58,783 bases of DNA from Tychonema sp. LEGE 07203. GTDB taxonomy: Bacteria > Cyanobacteriota > Cyanobacteriia > Cyanobacteriales > Microcoleaceae. The translations under genes were made by a program, and so were the position numbers. Within the stretch, counting starts at the first letter, position 1; the number at the start of each line of letters is the position of its first letter. Where the stretch lies: positions 1 to 58,783 of the forward strand of contig NZ_JADEXD010000013.1 in the NCBI RefSeq assembly GCF_015207285.1, written 5' to 3'. The notes beneath the pieces are model-generated. The model saw only the letters and a program-made list of their open reading frames with translations. It had not been told where the DNA came from and did no database searches. Positions 1 to 8,794 of this stretch are shown one piece after another.

Positions 1-336
1 CAACTGGCCCGTCCACAAGGCGAGGAAGGGGCGATTTCTCAGTAGGGCATCAAGCCCGCTGCGGTCAGGGGGAGGGCTGGCTGGGTGCATAGGAATAGTT
101 TAACTGACCGCTTGTAGCAATTATAGTTTTCAGCAATAGCTGCAAATTTGAGACAACAAACTGGAAACGGGCGAAAAGTCCTGTCTCCTGGGTTCTTTTT
201 CTGTTTTAGCAGATCGGCGGGAGATGGCTGCGCTGTTTTTTGCTCCACCGCGATCTGTTCGAGCCACTGCCCGTGCCGGAAAATCCGGTAATATTCTTAA
301 AGGTTGGCGGGCATTTCATCGCGAGTACAACATACG

Positions 337-379
337 GTAGTATATTTTACAAAATACTTGGTGTTGGCAGTGATATTAA
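337..379 (+). promoter_or_regulatory. NtcA-type promoter of glnB
   Basis: A perfect GTA-N8-TAC palindrome lies at 337-350, and a TATTAA -10-like box follows at 374-379, 23 bases after the TAC. This is the class II layout of NtcA-activated promoters, and glnB is a known NtcA target in cyanobacteria. The site is about 60 bases upstream of the first possible start codon. The sequence match is direct; NtcA binding is inferred. Confidence 0.75.
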
Positions 380-419
380 AAGATGTCGCGCCAGTTAAGT
401 AATATAGCGAAGGTAGTAA

Positions 420-776
<357 letters not shown>

Positions 777-859
777 GATACTGGGGAATGGGGCATTGGG
801 CATTATAGCATTGGGCATTGGGCATTGGCCTGCGCAGGGCATTGGATAATTGGTACTAA

Positions 860-928
860 TCACAAATAACCAATAACTAATCACAAATAACCAATAACTA
901 ATAACTAATGACTAATGACTAATGACTC
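860..928. repeat. Short tandem repeats overlapping the rdgB 3' end
   Basis: Two copies of an AATAACCAATAACTAATCAC-type unit are followed by heptamers of the form ACTAATG. The heptamers run into the rdgB coding region and supply its stop codon and last residues. No terminator was seen between the convergent glnB and rdgB genes. Confidence 0.7.
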
Positions 929-1495
929 CATTTGTGGTAATAGAGCCTCGAATGCTTTGCCGCGGTGGGAGTGCGATCGCTTGATATCCGGTGTCATTTC
1001 GGCAAAAGTCTGCTGCTGTGCCGGTACGTAAAAAATGGGGTCATACCCGAAACCTCCCGTACCGCGAGGACTGTGCAGGATTTCACCCGGGCAAATTCCT
1101 TCTACTTGCAGGGCAATTGTACCGTCGGGACGGGCGATCGCGATCGCGCAAACAAATTGTGCTTCCCGGTTTGGTTCGTTTCCCAATTCTTTCAGCAGCC
1201 GAGATATCCTGTCAGCATCGCTTGAACCGTAGCGCGCCGAATAAATCCCTGGTTTGCCGTCGAGTGCATCCACCATTAAACCAGAATCATCGGCGATCGA
1301 CCATTCGCCTGTAGCTTTGGCTATTTCAGAAGCTTTCAAGCAAGCATTAGCCATAAAAGTCTCGCCCGTTTCTTCGACTTCCAATTCTTCCGGTTTCAGC
1401 CGCAACTCCCACCCCAAATCCTGAAGATAAACTTGCATTTCTTTGAGTTTACCCGGATTGCCGGTAGCTACAACTAGCAATTTATTATTAGTCAT
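905..1495 (-). CDS. rdgB: RdgB/HAM1 family XTP/dITP diphosphatase
   Basis: House-cleaning pyrophosphatase that hydrolyses ITP, dITP and XTP to monophosphates, keeping deaminated purines out of DNA and RNA. The 196 residues show the family signature in order: TGNPGK at 11-16, the acidic EETGETFMANACLKA stretch near 41-55, ADDSGL near 68, FGYDPIFY, and the SHRGKA nucleotide-binding end. The length is normal for the family. The last residues (SLVISH) and the TAG stop are encoded by ACTAATG heptamer repeats, so the C-terminus appears to have been rewritten by repeat insertion without harm to the catalytic core. It is convergent with glnB. Confidence 0.95.
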   Translation of the reverse strand: MTNNKLLVVATGNPGKLKEMQVYLQDLGWELRLKPEELEVEETGETFMANACLKASEIAKATGEWSIADDSGLMVDALDGKPGIYSARYGSSDADRISRLLKELGNEPNREAQFVCAIAIARPDGTIALQVEGICPGEILHSPRGTGGFGYDPIFYVPAQQQTFAEMTPDIKRSHSHRGKAFEALLPQMESLVISH

Positions 1496-1517
1496 TATTT
1501 CTGTTAAATTTTACGGA

Positions 1518-1830
1518 TGGATTTTTTACGAACCGCGTTGGCGTAGCCTGCGCGAAGCGCTTAGACGCGGAGGAAGATAAGAGAAGAGAGAGTTGCCAAT
1601 TTTGTGATTTTTTTTACCGCAGAGGCCGCAGAGAACGCAGAGAAGGAGAGGTTTAACGATCTATCCGCGTTCATCATGGATTTTTTACGAACCGCGTTGG
1701 CGTAGCCTGCGCGAAGCGCTTAGACGCTAAGGAAGAGAGAAGAAGAGAAGAGAGTTTTCCCAATTTTGTGGATTTTTTTTTACCGCAGAGGCCGCAGAGA
1801 ACGCAGAGAAGGAGAGGTTTAATATCAATC
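1518..1830. repeat. Tandem direct duplication of a roughly 160-bp repeat
   Basis: Two diverged copies lie head to tail. Both begin with a GATTTTTTACGAACCGCG-type segment (1518 and 1678), continue with GGCGTAGCCTGCGCGAAGCG, a purine-rich GAAGAGAAGAG run and a poly-T run, and end with CCGCAGAGAACGCAGAGAAG. They fill the gap between rdgB and the phosphohexomutase. No convincing gene is seen here; the small minus-strand frame at 1674-1859 is translated repeat. Confidence 0.8.
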
Positions 1831-1863
1831 CATTTGCGTTCGTCTGCGGTTGCTTTCATCCGA

Positions 1864-3288
1864 TTAATTCTGCGCCCAAGCTTTCGCCCAGTTTAAGTTT
1901 TGCATCACTTCTTTCAATGTCGCTGCTTCGGAATACAGCCGCAACACCGGTTCTGTGCCGCTAAACCGAATTAACAGCCAGCTTCCGTCGGTTAAACGGA
2001 ATTTGTATCCGTCTACTTTGTTGCATTCTACTACTGTTTTGCCGGCGATTTCTGTTAATGGTTGGTTTTGCAGCAGCTCCAGCAAGCGCGCTCTTTCTTC
2101 CATGTTTGCTAGGTGCAGGTCGATTCTGTCGTAGGCTGAGGTAAACTCTGTTTCTTTTTGCAGTCGGCTGTAAATTTCGCTTAAGTCTTCGCCGGATTTG
2201 ACGGCTGCTTCTAATAAGTACAGGGCTGACAGTAAAGCGTCTCTTTCGGGTATGTGGGTTCCGTAGCCGATTCCTCCTGATTCTTCCCCGCCTACTAGGA
2301 CTTGGGTGCTCAGCATTCGATCGGCTATATACTTGTAACCGATCGGCGTTTCAAATAATGGTAAGCCGTAAAGTTCGGCTATTTTGGGAATTATGTCCGA
2401 TCCGCTGACAGTTTTAATCACTTCCCCAGTAAACCCGCGCCGCGAAGCTAGGTGTTCGATTAATATGGGAATTAGGATTTGTGAACTCAGAAAGTTGCCG
2501 CTAGAGTCAACGGCTGCAATTCGATCGCTATCTCCGTCAAATACAAATCCAACCGACAAACCAGAGCTTTTTCGCTGGTGAGTACGCATCATGCGGAACA
2601 ATTTCGACAGGTAGCGCGGTAATGGTTCTGGTGCGCCGCCGCCGAACAGCGGATCTCGATCGCTGTTGATTTCTTGCACTGTTTCTTCTAATATTTGAGA
2701 TAATCCTCCTGCTGCAGCGCCGTGCATTACATCTACAAATACTGTAATTTTGTTAGAGGCGATCGCATCTTTAATCGCCTCAATATCCACCATTTCCCGC
2801 AAGGTTTTGCAGTAAGCCGGCCAAGGATTGAAATTCTCTAATTTTCCGGGAGTTGCTGAAAGTGCGGCCGGATTTTCTAGTTTTGCTTCTATCTGTTGCG
2901 TAACTTCGGGCGAAACTGAACCTCCAAATCCGCCCTTGACTTTTAACCCTAAATACGATCCGGGATTGTGGCTGGCTGTCAGGACGATCGCACCTAAAGC
3001 ATTTAATTGTTTGGCTGCTAAACTGAAAGCCGGAGTAGGGGCGTAGGATTCGCTCAGCAGCACGTCAAATCCGGCGTTTTGGACTGCCTCAGCCGCGTTT
3101 TGGGCAAAATCTTCAGCCAAAAAACGGCGGTCGTAACCGACAATTACGGTACCGCTGCTGGCATTATTGCCGCCGGTTTGTGCGAGAACTTGTGCTGCTA
3201 GGGGAGCTACTAATGCTACGCGATCGAATGTAAAATCGTCGGCTATAATGCCGCGCCAGCCATCGGTTCCGAATTTAATAGGATTCAT
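1864..3288 (-). CDS. Phosphoglucomutase/phosphomannomutase family protein
   Basis: Alpha-D-phosphohexomutase moving phosphate between C1 and C6 of hexose phosphates, probably glucose-1-P and glucose-6-P. That would connect glycogen breakdown to central metabolism. The 474 residues carry all four active-site loops: TASHNP at 104-109 with phosphoserine Ser106, the metal-binding DGDSDR loop, the sugar-binding GGEESGGIG loop, and the phosphate-binding RFSGTEPVLR loop near the C-terminus. The N-terminal FGTDGWRG is also typical. Substrate preference (glucose, mannose or glucosamine) cannot be fixed from sequence, although GGEESGG argues against GlmM. It is transcribed alone between repeat-filled gaps. 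Confidence 0.9.
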   Translation of the reverse strand: MNPIKFGTDGWRGIIADDFTFDRVALVAPLAAQVLAQTGGNNASSGTVIVGYDRRFLAEDFAQNAAEAVQNAGFDVLLSESYAPTPAFSLAAKQLNALGAIVLTASHNPGSYLGLKVKGGFGGSVSPEVTQQIEAKLENPAALSATPGKLENFNPWPAYCKTLREMVDIEAIKDAIASNKITVFVDVMHGAAAGGLSQILEETVQEINSDRDPLFGGGAPEPLPRYLSKLFRMMRTHQRKSSGLSVGFVFDGDSDRIAAVDSSGNFLSSQILIPILIEHLASRRGFTGEVIKTVSGSDIIPKIAELYGLPLFETPIGYKYIADRMLSTQVLVGGEESGGIGYGTHIPERDALLSALYLLEAAVKSGEDLSEIYSRLQKETEFTSAYDRIDLHLANMEERARLLELLQNQPLTEIAGKTVVECNKVDGYKFRLTDGSWLLIRFSGTEPVLRLYSEAATLKEVMQNLNWAKAWAQN

Positions 3289-3388
3289 TTAGTCAAAAGC
3301 CATGAGTCACCAATCTATTTTATTGGCAGAACGGGCGATCGTCATCTGATTTGAGATTTTAGATCGGTCCTGGACGCACTCCGACAAA

Positions 3389-3453
3389 GAAACCGGGTTT
3401 TTTACCCAATTTACGGTGCGTAACGAAGTATATCGTAAAAAAACCCGGTTTCT
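3389..3453. repeat. Inverted repeat, AGAAACCGGGTTTTTT family, copy 1
   Basis: The arms AGAAACCGGGTTTTTT (from 3389) and AAAAAACCCGGTTTCT (to 3453) are perfect complements around a loop of about 32 bases containing ACGAAGTAT. A related element with the same arms and a similar loop lies at 17240-17305, and a shorter form at 25182-25214. It is probably a mobile or REP-like palindrome that may also act as a transcriptional barrier. Confidence 0.75.
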
Positions 3454-3492
3454 GGGCCCCATGTTTAATTACAGCCACCAGGAAAAAAGTGA

Positions 3493-3583
3493 TTGACTAA
3501 TGACTAATGACTGATGACTAATGACTGATGACTGATGACTAATGACTAATGACTAATGACTAATGACTGATGACTAATGACTA
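3493..3583. repeat. Heptamer STRR array (TGACTAA/TGACTGA)
   Basis: About thirteen tandem 7-base units alternate TGACTAA and TGACTGA and end exactly on the folE stop codon. This type of 7-bp tandem repeat is known from filamentous cyanobacteria as STRR. Because 7 is not a multiple of 3, changes in copy number would shift the frame of any gene running into it. Confidence 0.85.
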
Positions 3584-4315
3584 AAAGAATGCTGGTTGGT
3601 GGCGGATCAAATTCAAGAATTCTTCGCGAGTTTTTTGTTCGTCTTGAAACACGCCCAACATGGCACTCGTCACCGTCCACGCACCGGGTTTTTGCACGCC
3701 CCGCATTGTCATGCACATATGGCTGGCTTCCATTACTACGGCGACTCCCTGGGGTTCCAATATTGTCTGAACTGCTTCGGCAATTTGGCGCGTCAAACGT
3801 TCTTGCACCTGCAACCGGCGGCTGTACATCTCGACAATTCTGGCTAATTTGCTCAGTCCTACTACTTTTTGATTCGGAATGTAAGCGACGTGAACTCGAC
3901 CCATAAATGGCAGCATATGGTGTTCGCACATACTGAAGGCGCTGATGTCTCGCACCAGTACCATTTCGTTGTGACCTTCGTCAAAGATAGCGCCGTTGAG
4001 CAGTTCTTCGAGGGATTGGCTGTAGCCGCTGGTGAGAAACTGCATTGCTTCTGCTACCCGCTTGGGGGTTTTGAGGAGTCCTTCCCGTTCGGGATCTTCT
4101 CCTATTCCCAGCAGCATCGTCCGAACCGCCTCCATCATTTCATCCATACCTACTTCTGAGGGTACGGGTATGTTAGACTCTTGACCGTTGGAAGAATTGC
4201 GATCGGGTCTAGTGCTGATGCGCGCGGCGTTTTTGTCTGCGGTTTGTGAAGGTTTCATGCTGTCTGTCGAGATTGAGTTCGTGGTATTTGAACCGTTGTT
4301 CGATGCAATTGTCAT
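3581..4315 (-). CDS. folE: GTP cyclohydrolase I
   Basis: Converts GTP to 7,8-dihydroneopterin triphosphate, the first step of the folate and pterin pathways. The first 55 or so residues are a low-complexity Ser/Asn/Thr tail. The catalytic domain follows from about residue 57 ([12 protein letters not shown]) and holds the zinc-binding [10 protein letters not shown] motif, the [10 protein letters not shown] segment and the C-terminal [12 protein letters not shown] substrate site, all intact. The 244-residue length reflects the N-terminal extension, common in cyanobacterial forms. It is the last gene of the minus-strand ado-aar-accA-SDR-folE neighbourhood. The TAG stop is supplied by an adjoining heptamer repeat array. 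Confidence 0.96.
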   Translation of the reverse strand: MTIASNNGSNTTNSISTDSMKPSQTADKNAARISTRPDRNSSNGQESNIPVPSEVGMDEMMEAVRTMLLGIGEDPEREGLLKTPKRVAEAMQFLTSGYSQSLEELLNGAIFDEGHNEMVLVRDISAFSMCEHHMLPFMGRVHVAYIPNQKVVGLSKLARIVEMYSRRLQVQERLTRQIAEAVQTILEPQGVAVVMEASHMCMTMRGVQKPGAWTVTSAMLGVFQDEQKTREEFLNLIRHQPAFF

Positions 4316-4349
4316 AATAATTTTGTGTGAGGGTCGAGCTATTTTGGGT

Positions 4350-4440
4350 TTTCGATTGGGATCGAGCTATCGATTTTCGATTTTCGATTTTCGATTGCGA
4401 TCGAGCTATCGATTTTAGATTGGCATCAAGCTATCTATTC
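4350..4440. repeat. ATCGAGCTATCGATTTTCGA-type tandem repeat
   Basis: Imperfect repeats of GATCGAGCTATCGATTTT and CGATTTT lie directly upstream of the folE start, between it and the SDR stop codon. They occupy the likely folE leader and may affect its expression. No clear promoter motif is visible inside them. Confidence 0.6.
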
Positions 4441-4487
4441 AAAGATTGTTGAATTCGATCGCAATTGAGCAGTCTAAAATCTCAAGT

Positions 4488-5213
4488 TCACAAAACTCCA
4501 GCGTTGGACATGAGGGTGATTTCTTCGATTACTGCACTTGCCGGCAACTGAACTGCGTGCAGAATTGATTGCGCGACGATTTCCGGGGTTAACATGGCAG
4601 TGCGATCGAAGTCGGCTTGCACGGTGTTTGTGTCCCACATGGGAGTGTTGACAGAACCCGGACAGATGGCTGTGACGCGAATTCCCCGTGCTCGTTCTTC
4701 GGCAGCTAAAGTCTTGGACAAAGCCATGAGACCGAATTTGCTGACGCAGTAGGGCCCCCAGTTGGGGAAGACTTGGCTGCCGGCGATCGAGGAAACGTTG
4801 ATAATGATTCCCGATCCGCGATCGCGCATGGACGGCAAAACTCCGAGAATGCACTGCCAAACGCTAGTTAGATTGAGGTCGAGAACGCTCTGCCATTCGG
4901 CTAGGGAGGTTTCTGTCAAGGAGCCGGTGTAGCCCATGCCAGCGCTGTTGACCAGGATATCTACGGGCCCGAATTGAGATGCGATCGCGCTGATGCCGCT
5001 TTGCACTTGTTCAATTTTTGCCAAGTCTAAGGGATAAGCTTCTGCTTTCACTCCGACTTTTCGAGCCGCTGCTGCGACGGCTGCTAAGTTTTCTGACTCT
5101 CGGCTAACTAAGGCCAGATTGATGCCCTCGGCGGCGAACGCCAGGGCCGTCGCTTTGCCAATACCGCTGCTGGCTCCGGTAATCAGAGCCTGCTTTGTTG
5201 TTCGATCGTTCAT
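4488..5213 (-). CDS. SDR family NAD(P)-dependent oxidoreductase
   Basis: Classical short-chain dehydrogenase/reductase of 241 residues. The nucleotide-binding TGASSGIG is at 12-19, the NSAG-type motif (VNSAGMGY) near 88, the catalytic Ser lies in NVSSIAGS, and the active-site YCVSK follows. The substrate is unknown. Its position between accA and folE downstream of aar and ado matches a gene order conserved in many cyanobacteria, which hints at a role in lipid, aldehyde or pterin reduction; that is inference only. A pteridine-reductase-like role beside folE is one alternative. Confidence 0.9.
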   Translation of the reverse strand: MNDRTTKQALITGASSGIGKATALAFAAEGINLALVSRESENLAAVAAAARKVGVKAEAYPLDLAKIEQVQSGISAIASQFGPVDILVNSAGMGYTGSLTETSLAEWQSVLDLNLTSVWQCILGVLPSMRDRGSGIIINVSSIAGSQVFPNWGPYCVSKFGLMALSKTLAAEERARGIRVTAICPGSVNTPMWDTNTVQADFDRTAMLTPEIVAQSILHAVQLPASAVIEEITLMSNAGVL

Positions 5214-5533
5214 TAAATTTCCTGATACTTTCCCTCGGCAACTCTCGATCGAGCGTTACAGCCTTCTTCGGCAAGTTAGACAAATGTCGGCTGCGGGTGA
5301 TAACAGTTAATTATGAGATCGACATTAAGAACTGTTAAGCCGGTGTCACCTGAAAAATTATAACACTGCTGACAGATTTGCAGAATAGTCAGTTTTGAGT
5401 TGCTCGCTGGAAGTTAAGAGATTTTTTAATAATAGACATTCATAAACGAATCCTCAAAAGCCAGCAAGCCCGCCAGCGAGCCTGCTCCACAACAATTATT
5501 CAAGTTCTCTGCAATACATCTGAATCGATCGGT
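5214..5533. other. Intergenic region with no recognisable gene
   Basis: This 320-base gap between the accA stop and the SDR start is AT-rich and holds no supported ORF. A CCAGCAAGCCCGCCAGCGAG segment at about 5461 is the only repeated-looking sequence. A promoter for the SDR gene is likely here, but no motif stands out. Confidence 0.5.
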
Positions 5534-6514
5534 TCAAGCAACAATTTCATTGAATACACCGATGTCGCGAAACTTTTGATACCTGAGATCCCGTCGCTGC
5601 TGGCCGGTAAGCTGTGTCAGTTCTGCTAAGTTTTCCAACAAAGCTTGTTTGAGCGCGGACGCAGCTTTCAAGGGATTCGAGTGAGCGCCGCCGACAGGTT
5701 CGGGTACGATCTGATCGAGAACGCCGAGGTTTTTCAAATCCCAGGAAGTAATTTTGAGAGCTTCTGCTGCTAAGTTGGCTTTGCCAGAGTCTTTCCAGAG
5801 GATGGCGGCGCAAGCTTCGGGGGTGGCGACGGTATAAACAGAATGTTCCATCATCAACAGCCGCTCGCCGACACCGATACCTAATGCGCCGCCGGAACCT
5901 CCTTCGCCGATGACGGTACAAATAATCGGCACTTCCAGGCGAAACATTTCTCGGAGGTTGCAGGCGATTGCCTCTCCTTGTCCTAGCTGTTCGGCTTCTA
6001 AGCCCGCCCAAGCTCCGGGAGTGTCGATAAAGGTGAAAATTGGCATGGAGAATCGATCGGCGTGTTCCATCAACCGCAGGGCTTTGCGGTAGCCCCCCGG
6101 CGCTGCCATGCCGAAGTTGCGGGCGATATTGTCTTTGGTGTCGCGCCCTTTTTGATGGCCGATGATGACTGTAGGACGCCCGTCTATGCGGGCAATTCCG
6201 CCGATGAGGGCCGGGTCGTCTCCGCCGCGCCGATCGCCGTGCAGCTCGATCCACTCGTCGCTAATTGCCTGAATGTAATCGAGGGTGCTGGGGCGGCGCG
6301 GGTGGCGGGCCAGTTGCAGCCGCTGCATGGGGGACAAGCTGCTGAAAATTTCTTGCCGCAGTTGGGTGGAACGAGCTTCGAGTTTGCGAATTTCGTCGGT
6401 GACATCGACGCTGTTTTCTTCGGCGAGTTGGCGAATCTGGTGAATTCGGGCTTCGAGTTCGGCCAGCGGCTTTTCAAAATCTAGGAGTAGTGGTTTGCGG
6501 TCTGGGTTGATCAC
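5534..6514 (-). CDS. accA: Acetyl-CoA carboxylase carboxyltransferase subunit alpha
   Basis: AccA with AccD forms the carboxyltransferase that moves CO2 from biotin-BCCP to acetyl-CoA, giving malonyl-CoA, the committed step of fatty acid synthesis. The 326 residues match the family. The N-terminal [12 protein letters not shown] helix is present, followed by the crotonase-like core with [18 protein letters not shown], the PGAYRKALR-type loop (here [11 protein letters not shown]), [17 protein letters not shown], and the oxyanion-hole region [15 protein letters not shown]. It lies downstream of aar in the conserved alkane gene neighbourhood, consistent with feeding acyl-ACP to AAR. A separate promoter is likely, since an opposite-strand gene separates it from aar. 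Confidence 0.97.
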   Translation of the reverse strand: MINPDRKPLLLDFEKPLAELEARIHQIRQLAEENSVDVTDEIRKLEARSTQLRQEIFSSLSPMQRLQLARHPRRPSTLDYIQAISDEWIELHGDRRGGDDPALIGGIARIDGRPTVIIGHQKGRDTKDNIARNFGMAAPGGYRKALRLMEHADRFSMPIFTFIDTPGAWAGLEAEQLGQGEAIACNLREMFRLEVPIICTVIGEGGSGGALGIGVGERLLMMEHSVYTVATPEACAAILWKDSGKANLAAEALKITSWDLKNLGVLDQIVPEPVGGAHSNPLKAASALKQALLENLAELTQLTGQQRRDLRYQKFRDIGVFNEIVA

Positions 6515-6734
6515 GCTGATAATTTCTATAGGGTTTTAAGGTTTGGCCGATCGGCACTTGGACGATCCTACCCTGTCAGGTGTTGCTGAAAAAGAGGGTT
6601 TCTGGGAAGTTTTGAATTTTGAATTGTGCTTTGCTTGGTAACAAGAGTTGAAAACCACAGGCTCCTGCCTTGTTTTTTGCTAAACTATTTTTGCTAGTTC
6701 CCAAAGTTTTACCCGCGCAGCTCCCCGCACTCCT

Positions 6735-7241
6735 ATGCCCCCCCACAGCAACAAAAAACTAAATCCTGTTGAATTGTTCCAAAGCACAAAAAGCGACACA
6801 AGTGCGATCGAACTCACCGCTTCGGAAGCTTTAACAGCCCTGTCTGTATTAGCTGTTGCCGCCGACGGTAAAATCTCAGAAGAAGAAAGACAAACTCTCG
6901 CGGCCAATCACATTCGCTTGTTCAGGTCTTATTCAGGCCCACACTTCCAAGAACTTTTTAAGAAAGTCTTGAAATTGAGCCGCCAGTACACTCCGGCTGA
7001 GGTATTTGCTGCTGCTAAAAATGCTTTGACTCCTCAGCTTCGAGAAACAGCTTTTGCTATTGCTGCGGATTTGGTTTTGGTAGATGGAATTTTCACGGCC
7101 CAGGAACAGGATTTCTTGCTTGAACTGTCCGAAGCTTTGGACATTCCAGACGAACTGAGCAAAAACATTATCGAAGTCATGACTCTCAAAAACTGCGGGG
7201 AGAACTTCCGAGGCGATAGAGCTATTAAACATCTCCCGTAA
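6735..7241 (+). CDS. TerB-like (tellurite resistance TerB family) protein
   Basis: Small cytoplasmic all-helical protein of 168 residues. The core reads as a TerB/DjlA-type fold: an ALSVLAVAADGKISEEER segment near residues 35-52 and a second FAIAADLVLVDGIFTAQEQDFL segment near 107-129. These are the two acidic DGxxxxxE loops thought to bind metal in this fold. Function in cyanobacteria is unknown. It is the only plus-strand gene inside the ado-aar-accA-SDR-folE neighbourhood, convergent with aar and divergent from accA. The start ATG has no clear Shine-Dalgarno sequence. Confidence 0.8.
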   Translation: MPPHSNKKLNPVELFQSTKSDTSAIELTASEALTALSVLAVAADGKISEEERQTLAANHIRLFRSYSGPHFQELFKKVLKLSRQYTPAEVFAAAKNALTPQLRETAFAIAADLVLVDGIFTAQEQDFLLELSEALDIPDELSKNIIEVMTLKNCGENFRGDRAIKHLP

Positions 7242-7390
7242 TGCTCGGTTTCCAGGCTCGCTTGCAGGCTGTTTAGAAAATGACTAATAAGTTATTAATT
7301 AACGGTTTTTTGACAAATTGGGACTCTTTGTCCTGACTGCAAACAACTTTTAGTCCGATCGCGCGATCGAACATTGTGTTAACTGTTAAC

Positions 7391-7500
7391 AGCTATAGCG
7401 GTTCTCAAGCATGGTAAAGTACCCAGAAGCGATCGAGCGGCTCATGCCCGATCGCCCGATCGCAGAAGATTGTCTCGCGTTAATGAGAAACGCTATAGCT
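7391..7500. mobile_element. MITE-like element with 16-bp terminal inverted repeats
   Basis: AGCTATAGCGGTTCTC at 7391-7406 is mirrored by GAGAAACGCTATAGCT at 7485-7500 with one mismatch. The interior of 78 bases has no transposase, only a short open frame. The TA-containing ends recall Tc1/mariner-like (IS630 group) elements. A single end-like sequence, CTAGCGGTTCTCAAG, recurs near 44355 without a partner. It sits in the gap between the convergent TerB-like and aar genes. Confidence 0.6.
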
Positions 7501-7569
7501 TTCTCAAAACAATTACTGGTTATTATCAGAAAAACTATCCTCAATAACCAATAACCGCAAAAAATCACA

Positions 7570-8595
7570 TCAAAATGACATCATCAAAGGTCGGAAACCG
7601 TGTTTGACCGACATCTCGCCAATTTGCTCCATCTTTTCCACTGTAATTTGATTCCGTCCCCAAGAAAAATTGGTATACAATTTTTCAAATTCCAGCAGCA
7701 TAGATTCGGCAAAACAGGCAAACAACTGTCGGCCCGGCACATCCATATTGACAATCTTCATGATTTTCCACTCAATATCGAGGGAATGCTCCACAATCCC
7801 GCCATTGAGCACAAAAACTTCGGGATGCTGAACCTGAGTTGCCAAATTTTTCGGATAGCCGCCGTCAATCAATAAACAAGGTTGCTTCAAAGTTTTCGGG
7901 TCAATTTCTACTCCCTTTGGCATACTGGCAACCCAGACTACGATATCCGCTTGGGGCAAGGCTTCTTCCAACTTCATGATTTTTCCTCGCCCCAATTCCG
8001 ATTGCAAATCTTGCAAGCGTTCTTTGTCGCGGGCAATGAGCAACAATTCTGCCACATTTGTTTTAACATTGAGCCAGCGACACACAGCACTGCCAATATC
8101 GCCTGTAGCCCCACAAACCGCTACCGTGGCTTTGGAAAGTTCAATCCCCAATTTAGGGGCAGCTTGTTCTACTTGGCGGCAGAGAATGTAAGCCGTGTGG
8201 GTGTTACCAGTGGTGAACCGTTCAAACTCCAACTTGAGATTGCGAATTTGCTTGATTTGCTGCAAGTTGAAAGTCTCAAAAATGATCGAAGAAAAGCCGC
8301 CTAAAGCAGTGATATTAATCCCGTTTTTTTGAGCGTGCGCCATAGCGTTCAGGATTTTGCGAGTGGCTGCTTTAATCCGGCGAGTGGCTAGCATTTCCGG
8401 TAGAAAACAGGACTCCACATAGCGGCCTTCTATTTTTTGCCCGGTAATGCTAGTGACAGTGATATTGTCAACTATTTGGGGCGGTGCGCTGCACCAAAAA
8501 TCGAGACCTCGATCGGCATATTCTGGATAGCCCAGCTCGTTAGCTACTGATTGGGCGTGTTCTAAGCTGGTTAAGTGACCGATTAGACCAAACAT
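7570..8595 (-). CDS. aar: Long-chain acyl-[acyl-carrier-protein] reductase (AAR)
   Basis: Reduces long-chain acyl-ACP (or acyl-CoA) with NADPH to fatty aldehyde, the first step of cyanobacterial alkane synthesis. The 341-residue length and the N-terminal [18 protein letters not shown] are diagnostic. The [14 protein letters not shown] and [11 protein letters not shown] stretches are conserved. The NADPH-binding [18 protein letters not shown]ossmann motif is near residue 165. It sits downstream of ado, 199 bases away across a GAAGAAGG repeat tract, so the two may be transcribed separately as reported in other cyanobacteria. The product aldehyde is the substrate of ADO. Confidence 0.97.
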   Translation of the reverse strand: MFGLIGHLTSLEHAQSVANELGYPEYADRGLDFWCSAPPQIVDNITVTSITGQKIEGRYVESCFLPEMLATRRIKAATRKILNAMAHAQKNGINITALGGFSSIIFETFNLQQIKQIRNLKLEFERFTTGNTHTAYILCRQVEQAAPKLGIELSKATVAVCGATGDIGSAVCRWLNVKTNVAELLLIARDKERLQDLQSELGRGKIMKLEEALPQADIVVWVASMPKGVEIDPKTLKQPCLLIDGGYPKNLATQVQHPEVFVLNGGIVEHSLDIEWKIMKIVNMDVPGRQLFACFAESMLLEFEKLYTNFSWGRNQITVEKMEQIGEMSVKHGFRPLMMSF

Positions 8596-8604
8596 TAAGT
8601 TGTC

Positions 8605-8655
8605 AAATGAAGGAAGAAGGAAGAAGGAAAAAGGAAGAAGGAAGAAGGAAAAATC
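8605..8655. repeat. GAAGAAGGAAAAAGGAAG simple repeat
   Basis: Purine-rich tract between ado and aar of the same type found at 42948-43080 and, in frame, inside the ABC-class ATPase gene near 41770-41830. The rest of this gap contains a duplicated TTTTAATTTTTATCTGATTCC-like segment near 8665 and 8760. Confidence 0.65.
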
Positions 8656-8794
8656 AAAAAATAAAATTTTTTAATTTTTATCTGATTCCTTATTTCCAAA
8701 TTGAGCGGGCTGCGAAGCCTTTTGAAGTAGGAATAAGGAAAAATTAAAAGGTTTTATTTTTTAATTTTTATCTCATTCCTTATTTCCCAATGAA

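Noticed and set aside
39-248. 69-codon minus-strand frame at the left edge
   Set aside because: No recognisable protein, no ribosome site, and composition unlike nearby genes.
1674-1859. 61-codon minus-strand frame between rdgB and the phosphohexomutase
   Set aside because: Lies wholly in the duplicated repeat and translates the purine-rich and GCAGAGAACGCAGAG segments.
5547-6254. 235-codon Arg/Ser-rich frame inside accA
   Set aside because: Same-strand shadow in another frame of a clearly conserved gene.
7386-7568. 60-codon minus-strand frame and 48-codon plus-strand frame near the MITE
   Set aside because: Both are largely made of the MITE-like element and have no ribosome site or known relatives.
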